DNA of 64,000 bases, from NCBI RefSeq assembly GCF_040643635.1, contig NZ_JBEYUS010000007.1:96906-160905 (forward strand), given 5' to 3'. Position 1 is the stretch's first letter. Each line of letters begins with the position of its first letter. Below, in pieces: positions 26,617 to 34,812 of this stretch. The stretch is from Saccharopolyspora_C sp040643635 (GTDB lineage Bacteria; Actinomycetota; Actinomycetes; Mycobacteriales; Pseudonocardiaceae). The translations under genes were made by a program, and so were the position numbers. Below the pieces are notes generated by a model, which saw nothing but the letters and a program-made list of their open reading frames with translations, did not search any database and was not told the DNA's origin.

Positions 26617-26652
26617 GGCCCCTTTCGGGGGCCTCCGGATGCATGTCCGGAG
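26617..26652. promoter_or_regulatory. Two adjacent hairpins in the lpqE-carD divergent region
   Basis: GGCCCC-TTTC-GGGGGCC (26617-26633) is directly followed by CTCCGGA-N6-TCCGGAG (26633-26652). They lie 111 bases before carD. They may be operators or transcript structures for either gene; no regulator can be named. Confidence 0.45.
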
Positions 26653-26763
26653 CCTGTTTGTCAACCCCCGATCGCGTCCTGACCTGCGACGACAGACGGG
26701 AGCCGGTCGAGGCTCGGTTGCCGCGCATGCTAAGCTGGGCGCAGCGAAAGGGGCAGAGGACAC

Positions 26764-27252
26764 ATGGTTTTCAAGGTCGGAGAGACCGTCGTCTACCCGC
26801 ATCACGGCGCCGCGCTCATCGAAGCAATCGAGACCCGTGTGATCAAGGGCGAGGAGAAGCAATACCTCGTCCTCAAGGTCGCGCAAGGTGACTTGACCGT
26901 TCGAGTTCCCGCTGACAACGCCGAGATCGTCGGTGTTCGGGACGTCGTCGGTCAAGAGGGTCTGGACCGCGTCTTCGACGTGCTGCGCGCCCCGCACACC
27001 GAGGAACCGACTAACTGGTCCCGGCGGTACAAGGCCAACGTGGAGAAGCTCGCCTCCGGCGATGTGAACAAGGTGGCCGAAGTGGTGCGCGACCTCTGGC
27101 GGCGCGAGAAGGACCGTGGCCTGTCCGCGGGTGAAAAGCGCATGTTGGCCAAGGCCAGGCAAATACTGGTCAGCGAATTGGCGCTGGCCGAGGGGACCGA
27201 CGAAGGCAAGGCCGAGTCCCTGTTGGACGAAGTTCTCGCCACGGCCGTGTGA
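26764..27252 (+). CDS. carD: CarD RNA-polymerase-binding regulator
   Basis: CarD binds the RNA polymerase beta subunit and stabilises open complexes, chiefly at rRNA promoters. The 162-aa product begins MVFKVGETVVYPHHGAA, has the Tudor-like RNAP interaction domain (about 1-60) and a helical DNA-binding domain (about 65-160) with the conserved Trp in RDLWRREK near residue 103. Length and sequence are those of the essential mycobacterial protein. A GCAGAGGA ribosome site precedes ATG 26764. ispD follows after 19 bases, so carD-ispD-ispF are likely co-transcribed. Confidence 0.97.
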   Translation: MVFKVGETVVYPHHGAALIEAIETRVIKGEEKQYLVLKVAQGDLTVRVPADNAEIVGVRDVVGQEGLDRVFDVLRAPHTEEPTNWSRRYKANVEKLASGDVNKVAEVVRDLWRREKDRGLSAGEKRMLAKARQILVSELALAEGTDEGKAESLLDEVLATAV

Positions 27253-27271
27253 TCGGCGGGTTCTGCTCAAC

Positions 27272-27973
27272 GTGACGGTGGTGGCCCTCGTTCCGGCCGC
27301 CGGGCGCGGTGTGCGCCTCGGTGCCGGGATGCCGAAAGCACTGGTCCAGGTCGCGGGCCGATCTCTGCTGGTGCGCGCGGTCGGTGGTCTCCTGGCCTCC
27401 GGGCGCGTGCACCACGTGATCGTCGCCGCACCGCCGGACCAGGTCGACGTGGTCGAACGCGAGCTCGGTGAGTTCGACGCGGCCGCCGTGCACGTGGTGG
27501 CCGGAGGTGCCGACCGCACCGAATCCGTCCGCCTCGCGCTCGCCGTCACCGAACGGGCCGTGCCCGACGCCGACGTGGTGCTGGTGCACGACGCGGCCCG
27601 TGCGTTCACCCCGCCCGACGTGATCGGTGACGTGGTGGATGCCGTGCTCGCCGGGGCACCCGCTGTGATTCCGGTGCTGCCCGTCGCCGACACCATCAAG
27701 CAGGTCGACCAGGACGGCGCGGTCACCGCGACCGTCGACCGGTCCCTGCTCCGCAGCGTGCAGACCCCGCAGGGCTTCCGGCCCGACGTGCTGCGCGCCG
27801 CGTACGCCGCGGCCGGGGACGCCGCCACCGACGACGCCGGACTCGTGGAACGAGTCGGCGGCGACGTGCGCACCGTGCCCGGTCACCCGAACGCCCTGAA
27901 GATCACCACCGCTTTCGACCTGGCGGTCGCCGAGTCGGTGCTCGCCGCCGAACCGATCGGAGAACCCCGGTGA
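27272..27973 (+). CDS. ispD: 2-C-methyl-D-erythritol 4-phosphate cytidylyltransferase IspD
   Basis: IspD couples CTP to MEP in the non-mevalonate isoprenoid pathway. The 233-aa product has the nucleotidyltransferase loop PAAGRGVRLGAGMPKAL (about 8-24), the GGADRTESV motif near 78-86, VLVHDAARAF and the C-terminal PNALKITTAFD stretch. GTG 27272 is chosen since the catalytic loop then falls at its usual distance. GTGA overlap joins it to ispF. Confidence 0.96.
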   Translation: MTVVALVPAAGRGVRLGAGMPKALVQVAGRSLLVRAVGGLLASGRVHHVIVAAPPDQVDVVERELGEFDAAAVHVVAGGADRTESVRLALAVTERAVPDADVVLVHDAARAFTPPDVIGDVVDAVLAGAPAVIPVLPVADTIKQVDQDGAVTATVDRSLLRSVQTPQGFRPDVLRAAYAAAGDAATDDAGLVERVGGDVRTVPGHPNALKITTAFDLAVAESVLAAEPIGEPR

Positions 27974-28452
27974 CCGGACCGCTGCCGAGGATCGGCCAAG
28001 GCGTCGACGTGCACCCCGTGGAAGCCGGGCGGGAGTGCTGGATCGCCGGACTGCGGTGGCCCGGCGTCGACGGGTGCAGCGGTCACTCCGACGGGGACGT
28101 CGCGGCGCACGCGCTGTGCGACGCGCTGCTGTCCGCCGCGGGGCTCGGCGACCTGGGCGCCGTGTTCGGCACCGGCGGCGATCGCTGGGCCGGGGCGCAC
28201 GGGGCGGAACTGCTCACCGAGGTGCTGGCCCGGACCACCGCGGCCGGGTTCCAGGTCGGCAACGCCACCGTGCAGGTCATCGGCAACGCGCCCCGCATCG
28301 GCAAGCGCCGCGAGGAGGCGCAGCAGGTGCTCTCCGAGGTGCTCGGCGCGCCGGTGTCGGTGTCCGGCACGACCAGCGACGGGCTCGGTCTCACCGGCCG
28401 CGGTGAAGGCATCGCCGCCGTCGCCACCGCATTGCTCTTCTCGGTGGCTTGA
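27970..28452 (+). CDS. ispF: 2-C-methyl-D-erythritol 2,4-cyclodiphosphate synthase IspF
   Basis: IspF closes CDP-ME 2-phosphate to the cyclodiphosphate. The 160-aa protein carries the metal ligands Asp13 and His15 in GVDVHPV, the HSDGD motif (39-43) with a third His, the flexible loop, and the TTSDGLGLTGRGEG end that binds CDP. GTG 27970 overlaps the ispD stop. The trimeric family is normally about 155-160 aa. Confidence 0.97.
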   Translation: MTGPLPRIGQGVDVHPVEAGRECWIAGLRWPGVDGCSGHSDGDVAAHALCDALLSAAGLGDLGAVFGTGGDRWAGAHGAELLTEVLARTTAAGFQVGNATVQVIGNAPRIGKRREEAQQVLSEVLGAPVSVSGTTSDGLGLTGRGEGIAAVATALLFSVA

Positions 28453-28553
28453 CCAGCACGTCCGGTTAAATCTCGCCCACCTGGGGGATAAGTCGGGGAA
28501 AGGTCCGGGTTCGCACCCTGGCCGCGCCGCCCGCCGCGGGTCATGCTCGACGC

Positions 28554-28778
28554 ATGGTGATCGAACGCAACCGCTGGGTGCGCAGGGCCGTGGTCGGCCA
28601 GCCCGTGATCGCTTGGCCCTGTTCGCTGCTGCTGTGGGCGGCCGGTGGCGCCGCCGCGCTCGTCCTCGCCGCCGCCATCCTGTGGATCAGCACCGCCTCC
28701 TGCGTGTTCGGCATCCTCGCGCCGCTGCACCACGACGACCCGATCTCCGCCGACCGCCTCACCTCCGGCGCGCCCTGA
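28554..28778 (+). CDS. Small single-span membrane protein
   Basis: A 74-aa ORF starting ATG 28554 with high third-position GC and one clear membrane helix (about 22-47). The N-terminus is basic (ERNRWVRR) and the C-terminus acidic. I do not recognise the family. It lies 101 bases after ispF, which suggests read-through or an own promoter. Confidence 0.55.
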   Translation: MVIERNRWVRRAVVGQPVIAWPCSLLLWAAGGAAALVLAAAILWISTASCVFGILAPLHHDDPISADRLTSGAP

Positions 28779-28857
28779 GCCCGAGCGGATTCCGGCCGCC
28801 GTCGCCACGCCGGTCACGTCCGCCGGGGCGCGAGTGATCAGCGGGAGCCGGTTCGGA

Positions 28858-29112
28858 TCATCGGATCCGGCGGTCGCGGGTCGATCTCGCGCGCCCGCGC
28901 CGCGCTCCGCGGGGGAGGGGCACGGGACCCGGAAGGCGGCGCTCCTGCCGCGCGCCGTTCTCGAACACGTCCAGGCGGTGCGGCCCGCGGGCGAGTTCGT
29001 CCAGCGCGGTCGAGCAGCCCACGCGCGTCGCCGCGGGCCCGTCCACCGCCGCGCGTGGGAAGTCATCGAGGACGGCCGACGCGTCCAGCAGCGGACCGCC
29101 GCGGTGGACCAC
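28858..29112 (-). CDS. Small hypothetical protein or gene fragment
   Basis: A minus-strand frame of 84 residues from GTG 29112 with strongly coding-like third positions through its first two-thirds (LLDASAVLDDFPRA, LDELARGPHRLDVFENGA). The C-terminus is Arg-rich and looks less protein-like. No domain is recognised. It is divergent from the HAD gene across about 80 bases. Confidence 0.35.
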   Translation of the reverse strand: MVHRGGPLLDASAVLDDFPRAAVDGPAATRVGCSTALDELARGPHRLDVFENGARQERRLPGPVPLPRGARRGRARSTRDRRIR

Positions 29113-29191
29113 GCCGGGAATCGCGCGGTGGCGTGGTGAGATCGGCCGCAGCGGCGGGGGTGGGCGCGGCTCGGGCCGTAGGGTGGGCCGG

Positions 29192-29899
29192 GTGAGCTTG
29201 CGCGCGGTGTTCTTCGACTACTCGGGCACGTTGTTCCGGCTGGAGCAGGACGCGTCCTGGCTCGCCGGCCTCACCGACGGCAGCGGTGATCCGCTGAGCC
29301 TGGAGGCCCAGACCGAGCTGCTGCGCAGGCTCACCGCCCCCACCGGCCGCGTCGCCGATCTCGCGCCGGAGTTCCAGGAGGCCTGGGAGCGGCGCGACCT
29401 CGACCCGGAGATGCACCGCAAGGCCAACATCGAGGTGCTGCGGCTGTCCGGCGTCAGCACCGCCGAGCAGGGCGAAGCGCTCTACGGCCGGCTCGTCGAC
29501 CCGATGTCCTGGACGCCGTACCCGGACACCGCCGAAGTGCTGCGCAGGCTGCGGGACGCGGGCGTGCGCATCGGCGTGATCAGCAACATCGCCTTCGACA
29601 TCCGCCCGGCGTTCGACGAGCTCGGCGTGTTCGACCTGGTCGACGAGTACCTGATGTCCTACGTCGAAGGCGTGGTCAAGCCGGACCCGAAGCTGTTCCT
29701 GCGCGCCTGCGAGCGCCTCGGCGTCGAACCGGCGGAAGCGCTCATGATCGGCGACAGCGCGGAGGCCGACGGGGCCGCGGCCGAGATCGGCTGCGCGGTG
29801 TCCATCGTGGAACCGCTGCCCACCGCGCAGCGCCCGGACGCCCTGCTCGCGGCGGTCGCGGAGCACGGCGTGCTGCCCGCCTCGCCCGCGGGGGTGTGA
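29192..29899 (+). CDS. HAD-superfamily hydrolase-like protein
   Basis: A 235-aa HAD protein with a helical cap. Motif I is FFDYSGTLF: the nucleophile Asp is present but the second Asp of DxD is Ser. Motif II is VISNIAF, motif III the Lys in VVKPDPKLF, motif IV GDSAEAD. Loss of the second Asp is seen in non-phosphatase HAD enzymes such as dehalogenases and phosphonatases, so a simple phosphatase is less likely. GTG 29192 is preferred; GTG 29183 is an alternative. Substrate unknown. Confidence 0.85.
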   Translation: MSLRAVFFDYSGTLFRLEQDASWLAGLTDGSGDPLSLEAQTELLRRLTAPTGRVADLAPEFQEAWERRDLDPEMHRKANIEVLRLSGVSTAEQGEALYGRLVDPMSWTPYPDTAEVLRRLRDAGVRIGVISNIAFDIRPAFDELGVFDLVDEYLMSYVEGVVKPDPKLFLRACERLGVEPAEALMIGDSAEADGAAAEIGCAVSIVEPLPTAQRPDALLAAVAEHGVLPASPAGV

Positions 29900-29996
29900 T
29901 CACCGACCGGATCTCCGGCGGAGCGCACATCGCGAAGCCTTGACGAGCAGGCCCCTGTCGTGGTTCACGATCGGAGGACCCCCGTACCATCGAGGC

Positions 29997-31391
29997 GTGA
30001 GCCTGCACCTGCATGACACCGCGACCCGCACGACGCGCGAATTCCACCCGCGCTGCGACGGAGTGGCGTCGATCTACGTCTGTGGGGCGACGGTGCAGGG
30101 CGTGCCGCACATCGGGCACGTGCGCAGCGGGCTCGACTTCGACGTGCTGCGCCGCTGGCTGCTGCACACCGGGTACGACGTGCGGCTGGTCCGCAACGTC
30201 ACCGACATCGACGACAAGATCATCGCGAAGGCGGGGGAGGCCGGCCGCCCCTGGTGGGAGTGGGCCGCCACCCACGAGCGCGCCTTCGAGAGCGCCTACG
30301 ACCGGCTCGGCTGCCTCCCGCCGTCCGCGCTGCCCCGCGCCACCGGGCACATCGGGCAGATGGTCGACCTGATCCAGCGGCTGATCGACAAGGACCACGC
30401 CTACCCGTCGGGCGGCGACGTGTACTTCTCCGTCGGCTCCTTCGCCGCGGAGTACGGACGGTTGTCCGGCCAGCGCCTCGACGAGGTGCAGCAGGGCGAG
30501 AGCGCGGCGTCCGGCAAGCGCGACCCCCGCGACTTCACGCTGTGGAAGGGCGCCAAGCCCGGCGAACCGAGCTGGCCCACGCCGTGGGGCGACGGCCGCC
30601 CCGGCTGGCACCTGGAGTGCTCGGCGATGGCCACCTACTACCTCGGCGCCGAGTTCGACATCCACGGCGGCGGCCTGGACCTGGTGTTCCCGCACCACGA
30701 GAACGAACTCGCCCAGTCGAACGCGGCGGGCGACCCGTTCGCGCGCTACTGGCTGCACAACGCCTGGGTGACGATGAGCGGCGAGAAGATGTCGAAGTCG
30801 CTCGGCAACACCATGAGCATCCCGGCCGTGCTGGAACGCGCTCGCGCCTGCGAGCTGCGCTACTACCTGGTGGCCCCGCACTACCGCTCGACCCTGGAGT
30901 TCTCCGAGGAGGCGCTGCAGGAAGCGGTCGCCACCTACCGGCGCATCGAATCCTTCGTGCACCGCGTCGCGCAGCGCACCGGCGGGGTGGGGCACGGGGA
31001 GGTGCGCGCCGAATTCGCCGCGGCGATGGACGACGACCTGTCCACGCCGCAGGCGGTGGCCGCGGTGCACACCACGATCCGGGAGGGCAACGCCGCGCTC
31101 GACACCGGTGACGACGAGGCCGCGCGCGCCGCGGCGGCCTCGGTGCGCACCATGACCGATGTGCTCGGCCTGGACCCCCTCGCCCCGCAGTGGGCCGAGG
31201 AGTCCGGCGCGGACGACGCCGCGCGCCGAGCACTCGCAGAGCTGGTCGACGGCCTGCTGGAGCAGCGGCAGAAGGCTCGGGCGGAGCGCGACTTCGCCAC
31301 CGCCGACCTGCTGCGGGACCGGCTGCTGGCTTCCGGCGTCGCCGTCGAGGACACACCCGACGGTCCGTTGTGGACACTCAAGGACGGGTGA
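29997..31391 (+). CDS. cysS: Cysteinyl-tRNA synthetase
   Basis: The 464-aa class I synthetase charges tRNA-Cys. It has the zinc Cys in YVCGATV, HIGHVRSG for the HIGH signature, the zinc-site HHENE, KMSKS (WVTMSGEKMSKSLGNT) and the C-terminal helical DALR region with ERDFATADLLRDRL. GTG 29997 gives the standard SLHLHDTATRT beginning. It could be read as the paralogue MshC, but length, KMSKS and the 3' gene rlmB fit cysS. Confidence 0.96.
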   Translation: MSLHLHDTATRTTREFHPRCDGVASIYVCGATVQGVPHIGHVRSGLDFDVLRRWLLHTGYDVRLVRNVTDIDDKIIAKAGEAGRPWWEWAATHERAFESAYDRLGCLPPSALPRATGHIGQMVDLIQRLIDKDHAYPSGGDVYFSVGSFAAEYGRLSGQRLDEVQQGESAASGKRDPRDFTLWKGAKPGEPSWPTPWGDGRPGWHLECSAMATYYLGAEFDIHGGGLDLVFPHHENELAQSNAAGDPFARYWLHNAWVTMSGEKMSKSLGNTMSIPAVLERARACELRYYLVAPHYRSTLEFSEEALQEAVATYRRIESFVHRVAQRTGGVGHGEVRAEFAAAMDDDLSTPQAVAAVHTTIREGNAALDTGDDEAARAAAASVRTMTDVLGLDPLAPQWAEESGADDAARRALAELVDGLLEQRQKARAERDFATADLLRDRLLASGVAVEDTPDGPLWTLKDG

Positions 31392-31398
31392 ACGAACG

Positions 31399-32370
31399 TT
31401 GGCAGGCAACGACAAGCGCCGTGGGGCGACCCGCAAGCCGGGCACCAAGAAGGGGATGGTGAAGGGCTCCGGCGGCCAGCGCCGCAAGGGCCTCGAAGGC
31501 AAGGGCCCCACCCCCAAGGCCAAGGACCGGGTCCCGCACCCGGCCAAGAAGCGCGCGGACGCGGCCAAGGCCCGCACCGAGCAGCAGAACCGCAGGCAGC
31601 GCGAACAGCGCGACCTGCCCGAGATGGTGGCCGGCCGCAACCCGGTCGCCGAGTGCCTCCGCGCGGGCGTGCCCGCCACCGGGCTGTACGTGGCGCAGGG
31701 CATCGACACCGACGACCGGGTCAGGGACGCGGTGCGCACCGCGTCCGACAAGGGCATCTCGGTGATCGACGTGCCGCGCACCGAACTGGACCGGATCACC
31801 GGCGGGGCGATGCACCAGGGCCTCGCGCTGCAGGTGCCGCCGTTCAAGTACGCGCACCCGGACGAGGTGCTCGAGCACGCCGCCGACTCCGGCCTGCCGC
31901 CGCTGCTGGTGGCGCTGGACGGCGTCACCGACCCGCGGAACCTGGGGGCGGTGATCCGCTCGGCCGCCGCCTTCGGCGCGCACGGCGTGATCCTCCCGCA
32001 GCGCCGCAGCGCCGGGATGACCGCCGTCGCGTGGCGCACCAGCGCGGGCACCGCGGCGCAGCTGCCGGTGGCGATGGCCGTGAACCTCACCCGCACGCTC
32101 AAGGACCTCAAGAACGAGGGCCTGATGGTCGTGGGGCTCGACGCGGACTCCGACATCACCTCCGACGAGCTGGAACTGGCCAGCGGACCGCTGGTGGTCG
32201 TCGTCGGTTCCGAAGGCCGCGGGCTGTCCCGGCTGGTGCGGGACACCTGCGACCAGACGGTGTCGATCCCGATGGCCGGGCAGGTGGAGTCGCTGAACGC
32301 CTCCGTCGCGGCCGGCGTGGTGCTGGCCGAGGTGGCGCGGCGCCGCCGGATCAAGCCCGTCACCTACTGA
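31399..32370 (+). CDS. rlmB: 23S rRNA (guanosine-2'-O-)-methyltransferase RlmB (TrmH family)
   Basis: The 323-aa SpoU/TrmH methyltransferase should modify the ribose of G2251 in 23S rRNA. It has a very basic N-terminal tail (about 1-75, KRRGATRKPGTKKG), a substrate-binding domain (about 76-150) and a trefoil-knot SPOUT domain with the three motifs ALDGVTDPRNLGAVIRSA, VVVVGSEGRGLS and SIPMAGQVESLNASVAAG. TTG 31399 is the only start that keeps the conserved AGNDKRRG beginning. It is 8 bases after cysS, matching the mycobacterial pair. Confidence 0.94.
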   Translation: MAGNDKRRGATRKPGTKKGMVKGSGGQRRKGLEGKGPTPKAKDRVPHPAKKRADAAKARTEQQNRRQREQRDLPEMVAGRNPVAECLRAGVPATGLYVAQGIDTDDRVRDAVRTASDKGISVIDVPRTELDRITGGAMHQGLALQVPPFKYAHPDEVLEHAADSGLPPLLVALDGVTDPRNLGAVIRSAAAFGAHGVILPQRRSAGMTAVAWRTSAGTAAQLPVAMAVNLTRTLKDLKNEGLMVVGLDADSDITSDELELASGPLVVVVGSEGRGLSRLVRDTCDQTVSIPMAGQVESLNASVAAGVVLAEVARRRRIKPVTY

Positions 32371-32542
32371 CCGCCGGGGAGCGGCCCGTCCGTCCCGTCC
32401 CATCGGGCGGATGGGCCGCCCACCGCGGTGCGTCGTGGTGAGCTCGGGCATTCGACGTCGGTGCGGGTGGGCGCTCGGCTAGGCTCCGAAGCCGAGTCGA
32501 TCGGGAGGCCAGGGTCTCCCAGCACCGCGAGGCCCCACACCG

Positions 32543-33967
32543 ATGTACTTCTCCACTCCGCTGTTCCTCTGGTACTTCCTGCCGGTCGTGCTGGCGGCGG
32601 TGCTCATCGCGCCGCGATCCGCGCGCAACGCCATCGTGGCCGTCGCGAGCCTGGTGTTCTACGCCAGCGGCGCGGGCGGCACCACCCTGCTGCTGCTGGC
32701 GTGCATCGTCGTCAACTTCCTCGCGGGCAAGGCCCTCGAACCCGAAGCGGAGCACCCGCAGCGCCGCGCCCTGCTCATCGGCGCCGTCTCGTTCGACCTG
32801 CTGGTGCTGGTGGTGTGGAAGTACGCCGGCTTCGCCACCGAGCAGCTGGCGACGCTGACCCGGTGGTTCGGCGGCGACTTCCCGGTGCTGCAGCTGGCGC
32901 TGCCGATCGGCATCTCCTTCTACACGTTCCACCACATCTCCTACGTGGTCGACGTGTACCGCGGCGAACGGCCCGCGCTGCGCAACCCGGTCGGCTTCGT
33001 CACCTACATCGCGATGTTCCCGCAGCTGGTCGCCGGCCCGATCGTGCGCTACCGGGAGATCGCCGACCAGCTCCCGCAGCAGCGCACCCACCGGCTCGAC
33101 GACGTCGCCGCAGGCTTCCCGCGGTTCGCGTGGGGGCTGACGAAGAAGGTCGTCGTCGCCGACACGCTCGCCCCGATGGTCGACGCCTGCTTCGCGACGC
33201 CCGCCGAGGACATGAGCTTCGCCGTCGCCTGGCTCGGCGCCATCGGCTACACCGTGCAGCTGTACTTCGACTTCTCCGGCTACTCCGACATGGCGATCGG
33301 GCTGGGGCGGATGCTCGGGTTCCGGCTGCCGGAGAACTTCGCCCGCCCCTACTCCTCGGTGACCGTCACCGAGTTCTGGCGGCGCTGGCACATGTCGCTG
33401 TCCCGCTGGTTCCGCGACTACGTCTACATCCCGCTCGGCGGCAACCGGCGCGGCACCGGGCGCACCTACCTGAACCTGACGATCATCTTCGTGCTCACCG
33501 GGTTCTGGCACGGCGCGGCCTGGACCTACCTGGTGTGGGGCCTGTTCCACGGGGCGCTGCTGGTCGTCGAACGCGCCACCGGGCACGACTCGGCGCCCGC
33601 GGACCGCTGGGCGCGGCTGGGCAGGCGGGCGCTGACGCTGCTGCTGGTCGTGCTGGGCTGGGTGTTCTTCCGGGCGCCCGACCTGGGCACCGCGTTCACG
33701 ATGATCGGTCACATGCTGCTGCCGGACCTGTCCGGGCTCACCGACATCGTCGCCGCCTCGGTGACCCACCAGCGGGTGTTCTTCCTGCTGGTGGCGCTGG
33801 TCGTGGTGCTGCTGCCCGCCTCCACCGGGACCGGGGCGTTCCTGGAATCGGTGCGGTCCCGGCAGGCGAACGCGCTGCGGGCGGCGGTGATGACGGTCGG
33901 GCTGCTGTACTCCGGGCTGCTGGTAGCCACCGGCTCCTTCAGCCCGTTCTTGTACTACCAGTTCTGA
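32543..33967 (+). CDS. MBOAT-family O-acyltransferase (AlgI-like)
   Basis: This 474-aa polytopic membrane protein belongs to the MBOAT family that moves acyl groups across the membrane to polysaccharides or cell-wall polymers. It shows QLYFDFSGYSDMAIGLGRM, FWRRWHMSLSRWFRDYVY and the catalytic His in LTGFWHGAAW (about residue 320), in the order usual for AlgI/PatA. About eleven hydrophobic segments are visible. A DHHW/AlgX-like partner is coded at 34813, separated by a NUDIX gene, so the two probably work together in O-acetylation of an envelope or exported glycan. The glycan is not identifiable here. Confidence 0.93.
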   Translation: MYFSTPLFLWYFLPVVLAAVLIAPRSARNAIVAVASLVFYASGAGGTTLLLLACIVVNFLAGKALEPEAEHPQRRALLIGAVSFDLLVLVVWKYAGFATEQLATLTRWFGGDFPVLQLALPIGISFYTFHHISYVVDVYRGERPALRNPVGFVTYIAMFPQLVAGPIVRYREIADQLPQQRTHRLDDVAAGFPRFAWGLTKKVVVADTLAPMVDACFATPAEDMSFAVAWLGAIGYTVQLYFDFSGYSDMAIGLGRMLGFRLPENFARPYSSVTVTEFWRRWHMSLSRWFRDYVYIPLGGNRRGTGRTYLNLTIIFVLTGFWHGAAWTYLVWGLFHGALLVVERATGHDSAPADRWARLGRRALTLLLVVLGWVFFRAPDLGTAFTMIGHMLLPDLSGLTDIVAASVTHQRVFFLLVALVVVLLPASTGTGAFLESVRSRQANALRAAVMTVGLLYSGLLVATGSFSPFLYYQF

Positions 33968-34005
33968 GGGCTTGCCCGGCGCTTTTCGCGTTGGGGTGGG
34001 GTGGC

Positions 34006-34165
34006 GGAACCTCAGCGCTTTCCTCGCTGCGGGATCGTTTTCACAGGTGGCTCCGCCACAGGAGAAATCGCTGTCCTCGCGAGGAAAGCGCTGAGTACCC
34101 GCGGGTGGTCCTGCTACGTGCGTGGTCTCCGCTCAGCGGCTTCGCCGCTGACAGGACGAAGGCAT
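34006..34165 (+). repeat. Structured intergenic repeat, copy B
   Basis: This copy matches 16086-16240 in order and spacing. The outer stem is CTCAGCGCTTTCCTCGC (34011-34027) with GCGAGGAAAGCGCTGAG; the inner hairpin is GTGGCTCCGCCAC; the tail hairpin is TCAGCGGC-TTC-GCCGCTGA. Stem sequences differ from copy A while pairing is kept. The rest of 33968-34313 holds no gene. Confidence 0.75.
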
Positions 34166-34313
34166 GGCCCTGTGCTCGTTCGGATGCCGGGTTCGGGTCG
34201 TTGGGCCGTTGTGGTGGGGGTGGGGTGGGCGGAGACTGGGCGGTGGCGATGAGGCTCGCCGGAAGTGCGGAACACGCCGCTGATGGCCTCTTCGGATCGC
34301 GAGGAGGCTCGCC

Positions 34314-34754
34314 ATGTCGCACATCCACGTCCTGCTGCGCTGCTCCGCCGCCGTGTTCTTCGGCGACCGCGTGCTGCTGGTGCGCCGCCGGGAGCACGAC
34401 GACTGGGTGCTGCCCGGCGGCACCCCGCGGCCGGGGGAGGACTTCCACGCCTGCGTGCGGCGCGAGCTGCGCGAGGAGACCGACATGCTGATCGACCCGG
34501 GCAGCTGCGCGCTCATCGTCGAAACCGTGCGGCCCTACGCCGAGCGGCTGGTCGACGTCGTGTTCCGCTCGCCGGGGCGGCCCGCCGGGCAACCGCGGTT
34601 CCGGGAGGACGGGCTGCGGCCCGACCTGGTCCCGGTCGCCGAGCTGCACCGGCTCGACCTGCACCCGCCGATCGCGGCGCAGCTGGCCGAACTGCACGCG
34701 GACCGCGAACCCGCGCCACCCCGGTACCTGCGGAACGACCGGGCACCGGCATAG
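34314..34754 (+). CDS. NUDIX hydrolase
   Basis: The 146-aa protein has a full Nudix box, GTPRPGEDFHACVRRELREE (about 36-55), fitting G-x5-E-x7-REUXEE. It begins MSHIHVLLRCSAAVFF. Nudix enzymes cleave nucleoside-diphosphate-linked substrates; the substrate is open here. It lies between the acyltransferase and its presumed partner, and starts 347 bases after the first, just past repeat copy B, so it may be independently expressed. Confidence 0.9.
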   Translation: MSHIHVLLRCSAAVFFGDRVLLVRRREHDDWVLPGGTPRPGEDFHACVRRELREETDMLIDPGSCALIVETVRPYAERLVDVVFRSPGRPAGQPRFREDGLRPDLVPVAELHRLDLHPPIAAQLAELHADREPAPPRYLRNDRAPA

Positions 34755-34812
34755 CGGGACCGGTGCGGGGGAACCGGGCACGTGGACCGCCCGGTCGGGC
34801 TAACGTAGCGAC

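Noticed and set aside
29997..31391. MshC (mycothiol ligase) instead of CysS
   Set aside because: The 464-aa length, full KMSKS and C-terminal region, and rlmB 8 bases downstream fit cysS; MshC is shorter at the C-terminus.
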